A stretch of 64,000 nt of DNA, taken from positions 119,706-183,705 of the forward strand of contig NZ_JAMGZK010000044.1 in NCBI RefSeq assembly GCF_025564065.1, given 5' to 3'. Both the position numbers and the translations under genes were made by a program. Below, piece by piece: positions 60,199 through 64,000 of this stretch. The notes beneath the pieces were generated by a model. That model did no database searches. It was not told the DNA's origin and was given only the letters and a program-made list of their open reading frames with translations. The stretch is from Silvania hatchlandensis. Lineage in GTDB: Bacteria > Pseudomonadota > Gammaproteobacteria > Enterobacterales > Enterobacteriaceae. The first letter of the stretch is position 1, and each line of letters opens with the position of its first letter.

Positions 60199-60926
60199 CC
60201 AAACTGATTGTCCCGGAGTGGGCCATGCCGAAAGGCGTAGCCGCCTGCAGTTCCACCCGTATCGGTGGTGTCAGTGAGGGAGCCTGGGAATCATTAAACC
60301 TGGGCGCTCACTGTGGCGACAATCTCGACCACGTCGAGGAGAACCGCCAGCGCATGTTCGCGGCAGGTCGGCTGCCATCAAAACCGGTCTGGCTTGAGCA
60401 AGTACATGGTTCTGATGTGCTGAAACTCACCGGTGAACCCTACGCCTCAAAGCGTGCAGATGCGTCCTATAGCAATACTCCGGGCACAGTGTGTGCCGTC
60501 ATGACCGCCGACTGTCTGCCGGTGCTGTTCTGCAATACAGCCGGGACCGAAGTTGCCGCCGCCCATGCGGGCTGGCGTGGTTTGTGCGCGGGGGTGCTGG
60601 AAGAAACTGTCGCCTGCTTTGCGGATAGTGCGGATAACATCGTTGCCTGGCTTGGCCCGGCGATTGGCCCGCAGGCGTTCGAAGTGGGGCCGGAAGTCCG
60701 TGCGGCATTTATGGAAAAAGATCCACAAGCTGAGCGTGCTTTCCATCCGGCAGGGGATAAATTTATGGCTGATATCTATCTCCTGGCCCGTCAACGCCTG
60801 ATGAACGTGGGTGTTAATCAGATCTACGGTGGCGATCGCTGCACATTCACCGAAACGGGTGATTTCTTCTCTTATCGTCGCGACAAGACGACAGGTCGTA
60901 TGGCAAGTTTCATTTGGCTGATATAA
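60195..60926 (+). CDS. pgeF: Peptidoglycan-editing factor PgeF (YfiH, DUF152)
   Basis: A copper/zinc enzyme of the laccase-like DUF152 family that removes wrongly incorporated serine-containing precursors from peptidoglycan synthesis. The metal ligands are visible: the histidine in QVHGSD, the cysteine in MTADCLPVLF, and the histidine in AAAHAGWRGL. ATG 60195 overlaps the rluD stop and gives 243 residues, as in E. coli. Confidence 0.94.
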   Translation: MTKLIVPEWAMPKGVAACSSTRIGGVSEGAWESLNLGAHCGDNLDHVEENRQRMFAAGRLPSKPVWLEQVHGSDVLKLTGEPYASKRADASYSNTPGTVCAVMTADCLPVLFCNTAGTEVAAAHAGWRGLCAGVLEETVACFADSADNIVAWLGPAIGPQAFEVGPEVRAAFMEKDPQAERAFHPAGDKFMADIYLLARQRLMNVGVNQIYGGDRCTFTETGDFFSYRRDKTTGRMASFIWLI

Positions 60927-60988
60927 CCTAAAGAATCAAGACGATCCGGCACGCGCCGTTTTCTTTTCGCATAATTCAGGTCATTCAC

Positions 60989-61016
60989 CTTGAATAATTG
61001 AGGGATGACCTCATTT
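60989..61016 (+). promoter_or_regulatory. Sigma-32 heat-shock promoter of clpB
   Basis: CTTGAA (60989-60994), a 14-base spacer and CCTCATTT (61009-61016) match the sigma-32 pattern and the known E. coli clpB promoter layout, 40 bases before the start codon. Confidence 0.85.
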
Positions 61017-61055
61017 AATCTCCAGTAGCAAATTTGACCTGTTATGGGAGGAGTT

Positions 61056-63629
61056 ATGCGTCTGGATCGTCTTACCAATAAATTCCAGCTGGCACTCGCC
61101 GACGCCCAGTCTCTCGCACTGGGGCGCGACAACCAATTTATCGAACCTCTTCATTTAATGAGCGCCTTGCTGAATCAGGAAGGGGGGTCGGTACGTCCTT
61201 TGCTTACGTCTGCCGGCATTAATGCGGGCCAGTTACGCACGGCTATCGATCAGGCGTTGAGCCGTTTGCCACAGGTGGAAGGTACCGGTGGTGATGTTCA
61301 ACCGTCTCAGGATCTGGTGCGCGTTCTGAATCTTTGCGACAAGCTGGCGCAAAAGCGTGGGGACAATTTTATTTCGTCAGAGCTGTTTGTTCTGGCGGTG
61401 CTTGAATCACGTGGCACGTTGACCGACCTGCTGAAAACCGCTGGTGCAACCACGGCCAACGTGACTCAGGCGATTGCACAGATGCGTGGAGGTGAAAGCG
61501 TGAACGATCAGGGTGCCGAAGACCAGCGTCAGGCGTTGAAGAAATTTACCGTCGACCTGACTGAGCGTGCTGAACAGGGCAAGCTGGATCCGGTGATTGG
61601 CCGTGACGAAGAGATTCGCCGCACAATTCAGGTTCTGCAGCGCCGGACCAAAAATAACCCCGTGCTCATCGGTGAGCCGGGTGTCGGTAAAACCGCCATT
61701 GTTGAAGGACTGGCGCAGCGTATCGTTAATGGCGAAGTTCCTGAAGGCTTAAAAGGCCGTCGGGTACTCGCGCTCGATATGGGGGCGCTGGTGGCCGGGG
61801 CAAAATACCGGGGTGAGTTCGAAGAGCGCTTAAAAGGCGTGCTTAACGATCTGTCGAAACAGGAAGGCAACGTTATCCTGTTTATAGATGAGCTGCACAC
61901 CATGGTCGGAGCGGGTAAGGCCGACGGGGCAATGGATGCCGGGAACATGCTGAAGCCGGCGCTGGCGCGAGGTGAACTGCACTGCGTGGGGGCCACAACC
62001 CTTGATGAGTATCGGCAGTACATTGAAAAAGACGCTGCGCTGGAACGTCGCTTCCAGAAAGTCATTGTCGCTGAACCGTCAGTAGAAGATACCATCGCCA
62101 TTCTGCGTGGTCTGAAAGAGCGTTATGAGCTGCATCATCATGTGCAGATCACCGACCCGGCTATCGTGGCGGCGGCAACGTTATCGCATCGTTATATCGC
62201 CGACAGGCAACTGCCGGACAAGGCCATCGATCTGATCGATGAGGCGGCCTCCAGCATTCGTATGCAGATTGACTCGAAGCCGGAAGAGCTGGACAGGCTC
62301 GATCGTCGCATTATTCAGCTCAAGCTTGAACAGCAGGCGCTGAAGAAAGAGTCGGATGAAGCCAGTAAGAAACGCCTGGATATGCTCAATGAAGAGCTCG
62401 ATGACAAAGAGCGTCAATATTCCGGCTTAGAAGAAGAGTGGAAAGCGGAAAAAGCGTCCCTTTCGGGCACACAGACAATTAAAGCTGAACTGGAGCAGGC
62501 GAAGCTTGCGATAGAACAGGCGCGTCGCGTGGGCGACCTGGCGCAAATGTCTGAGCTGCAGTACGGTAAAATTCCGGAACTGGAAAAACAGCTGGCGGCC
62601 GCAACCCAGTCCGAAGGCAAAACCATGCGTCTGTTACGTAATAAGGTGACGGATGCAGAGATCGCGGAGGTGCTGGCGCGCTGGACCGGGATCCCGGTAG
62701 CCAGGATGCTGGAAGGTGAGCGTGACAAACTGCTGCGGATGGAGCAAGACCTGCACCACCGGGTGATTGGCCAGAATGAAGCGGTCGAAGCGGTATCGAA
62801 TGCGATTCGCCGTAGCCGTGCCGGGCTGTCCGATCCTAACCGACCTATTGGTTCGTTCCTGTTCCTCGGGCCGACTGGTGTGGGTAAAACGGAGCTGTGT
62901 AAAGCGCTGGCGAACTTCATGTTCGATAGCGACGATGCGATGGTGCGGATCGACATGTCCGAGTTTATGGAGAAACATTCGGTGTCGCGTCTTGTGGGTG
63001 CGCCTCCGGGATACGTCGGCTATGAAGAGGGCGGTTATTTGACAGAAGCAGTGCGCCGTCGCCCGTACTCCGTCATTCTGCTGGATGAAGTGGAAAAGGC
63101 ACACCCGGATGTGTTCAACATCCTTCTTCAGGTGTTGGATGATGGACGCCTGACGGACGGGCAGGGGAGAACGGTCGATTTCCGTAATACGGTAGTCATT
63201 ATGACCTCGAACCTGGGTTCCGATCTGATTCAGGAACGGTTTGGCGCGCTGGATTATGGGCATATGAAGGATCTGGTGCTGGGAGTGGTTAGCCAAAACT
63301 TCCGCCCTGAGTTCATCAACCGTATTGATGAAGTGGTGGTCTTCCATCCTCTGGGTGAAAAACACATTGCTTCTATTGCCCGTATACAGCTGCAGCGGTT
63401 GTATCAGCGTCTGGAAGAGCGTGGATACGAAACGCAGATTTCAGATGATGCCCTGCAGCTGCTGAGTGCGAACGGTTACGATCCGGTGTACGGGGCGCGT
63501 CCATTAAAACGCGCCATTCAGCAACAGATCGAAAACCCGCTGGCTCAGCAAATCTTGTCCGGGGCACTTATTCCGGGCAAAACAATACAGCTGGTGGTGA
63601 AAGACGACCACATTGTGGCAGTGCAGTAA
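61056..63629 (+). CDS. clpB: Disaggregase chaperone ClpB
   Basis: A hexameric AAA+ chaperone that rescues aggregated proteins together with DnaK. The 857 residues equal E. coli ClpB. An N-terminal Clp repeat domain precedes the first AAA+ module (Walker [11 protein letters not shown] near 206). The coiled-coil M domain lies at about 410-525, and the second module has [14 protein letters not shown] near 605. GGAGGA precedes ATG 61056; the in-frame ATG at 61044 overlaps that ribosome site. An internal start giving the shorter ClpB form is possible, as in E. coli. Confidence 0.98.
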   Translation: MRLDRLTNKFQLALADAQSLALGRDNQFIEPLHLMSALLNQEGGSVRPLLTSAGINAGQLRTAIDQALSRLPQVEGTGGDVQPSQDLVRVLNLCDKLAQKRGDNFISSELFVLAVLESRGTLTDLLKTAGATTANVTQAIAQMRGGESVNDQGAEDQRQALKKFTVDLTERAEQGKLDPVIGRDEEIRRTIQVLQRRTKNNPVLIGEPGVGKTAIVEGLAQRIVNGEVPEGLKGRRVLALDMGALVAGAKYRGEFEERLKGVLNDLSKQEGNVILFIDELHTMVGAGKADGAMDAGNMLKPALARGELHCVGATTLDEYRQYIEKDAALERRFQKVIVAEPSVEDTIAILRGLKERYELHHHVQITDPAIVAAATLSHRYIADRQLPDKAIDLIDEAASSIRMQIDSKPEELDRLDRRIIQLKLEQQALKKESDEASKKRLDMLNEELDDKERQYSGLEEEWKAEKASLSGTQTIKAELEQAKLAIEQARRVGDLAQMSELQYGKIPELEKQLAAATQSEGKTMRLLRNKVTDAEIAEVLARWTGIPVARMLEGERDKLLRMEQDLHHRVIGQNEAVEAVSNAIRRSRAGLSDPNRPIGSFLFLGPTGVGKTELCKALANFMFDSDDAMVRIDMSEFMEKHSVSRLVGAPPGYVGYEEGGYLTEAVRRRPYSVILLDEVEKAHPDVFNILLQVLDDGRLTDGQGRTVDFRNTVVIMTSNLGSDLIQERFGALDYGHMKDLVLGVVSQNFRPEFINRIDEVVVFHPLGEKHIASIARIQLQRLYQRLEERGYETQISDDALQLLSANGYDPVYGARPLKRAIQQQIENPLAQQILSGALIPGKTIQLVVKDDHIVAVQ

Positions 63630-63642
63630 GTCACAGAACGGC

Positions 63643-63671
63643 AAAAACGAGCCCCTCGGGGCTCGTTTTTG
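63643..63671 (+). terminator. Rho-independent terminator of clpB
   Basis: AAAACGAGCCCC and GGGGCTCGTTTT form a long perfect stem with a two-base core and a T run. Confidence 0.92.
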
Positions 63672-63753
63672 TTTAAAAAACAGGCGAAACTGGATTTTCA
63701 GACATGTTATTGCCTGGAAAGTGAGCGAACGATAAGTAATTTTCATTTTATGC

Positions 63754-63781
63754 TTGTCAGCCCAGAAGAATCGCCTATACT
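63754..63781 (+). promoter_or_regulatory. rRNA operon promoter P1
   Basis: TTGTCA (63754-63759) and TATACT (63776-63781) are 16 bases apart. The sequence after it (CTCCACTGACACGGAACAAC) matches the start region of E. coli rrn P1. An AT-rich UP-element-like stretch precedes it. Confidence 0.9.
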
Positions 63782-63875
63782 GCGCCTCCACTGACACGGA
63801 ACAACGGATTACAAACCGCCGTGACAGCAGGGGTTCAGAGATGAACGCCGACAGAGAAAAGCGAAAAATAATTGC

Positions 63876-63903
63876 TTGACTCTGAAAGAGGAAAGCGTAA
63901 TAT
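63876..63903 (+). promoter_or_regulatory. rRNA operon promoter P2
   Basis: GCTTGACTCTG with TTGACT (63876-63881) and TAATAT (63898-63903), 16 bases apart, match E. coli rrn P2. Confidence 0.9.
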
Positions 63904-63942
63904 ACGCCACCTCGCAACGGTGAGCTTAACGCCGCGTTGCAC

Positions 63943-63954
63943 TGCTCTTTAACA
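63943..63954 (+). promoter_or_regulatory. rRNA leader boxA antitermination site
   Basis: TGCTCTTTAACA is the canonical boxA bound by NusB/S10. It is followed by ATTTATCAGACAATCTGTGT, the conserved pre-16S leader. The 16S gene begins beyond the window, so this is an rrn operon next to clpB, as rrnG is in E. coli. Confidence 0.92.
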
Positions 63955-64000
63955 ATTTATCAGACAATCTGTGTGGGCACTCAAAGTGACATGGATTCTT

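Overview
The window is a chromosomal segment from an Enterobacteriaceae species, most likely Enterobacter or a close relative (Lelliottia, Leclercia). The right 25 kb follows the E. coli gene order from smpB/ssrA to clpB and a ribosomal RNA operon almost gene for gene. The proteins are close to their E. coli counterparts but differ throughout, and several insertions and losses set the segment apart from E. coli. The genus is inferred from remembered sequences, without a database search.

Layout. (1) 1-18274, minus strand: two tandem BapA-type type I secreted adhesin genes. The left one is giant, with 4,904 codons in the window and its C-terminus beyond the left edge. The right one is a 947-residue mini version with the same head and its own secretion tail. 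Both share a duplicated upstream promoter block. (2) 19109-21532: a small periplasmic TPR protein, an ECF-type sigma factor, its membrane anti-sigma factor, and a convergent YceI-family periplasmic protein. (3) 21754-22728, minus: ycgZ, ymgA and ymgB/ariR homologues, small connector proteins that link signals to biofilm and Rcs control in E. coli. (4) 23058-31580, minus: an operon for a 1,786-residue haem peroxidase with RTX repeats, then a type I ABC exporter and its HlyD-type adaptor. No outer-membrane TolC-type gene is in the window. (5) 32736-37523, plus: the sialic acid operon nanR-nanA-nanT-nanK-nanQ. nanE is reduced to an 18-codon remnant between nanT and nanK. (6) 37576-38932, minus: a RIO1-type protein kinase and a DinI-like SOS gene with a LexA box filling its promoter spacer. 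(7) 39108-40040: tmRNA (ssrA) and smpB. (8) 40158-50589: ratA-ratB, bamE, recN, nadK, grpE, corB, ypjD, ffh, rpsP-rimM-trmD-rplS. (9) 50721-52973: a DUF2946 protein, a PepSY membrane protein and the lipoprotein gene yfiL, where E. coli has yfiB-yfiN-yfiR-yfiL. (10) 53189-57632: aroF-tyrA, an SMP-30-type gene, and pheA with its leader pheL. (11) 57737-63629: raiA, bamD, rluD, pgeF, clpB. (12) 63754-63954: rrn P1, P2 and boxA, with the 16S gene starting beyond the right edge.

How it fits together. The left 31 kb reads as one surface and biofilm locus: two Bap adhesins, a dedicated sigma/anti-sigma pair, connector proteins, and a secreted peroxidase with its exporter. That the sigma factor or the connectors control the adhesins is inferred from proximity only. 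The right half is housekeeping: trans-translation, envelope assembly, SOS repair, heat shock (grpE and clpB both show sigma-32 promoters), translation, and aromatic amino acid synthesis (TyrR boxes at aroF, Phe attenuation at pheA).
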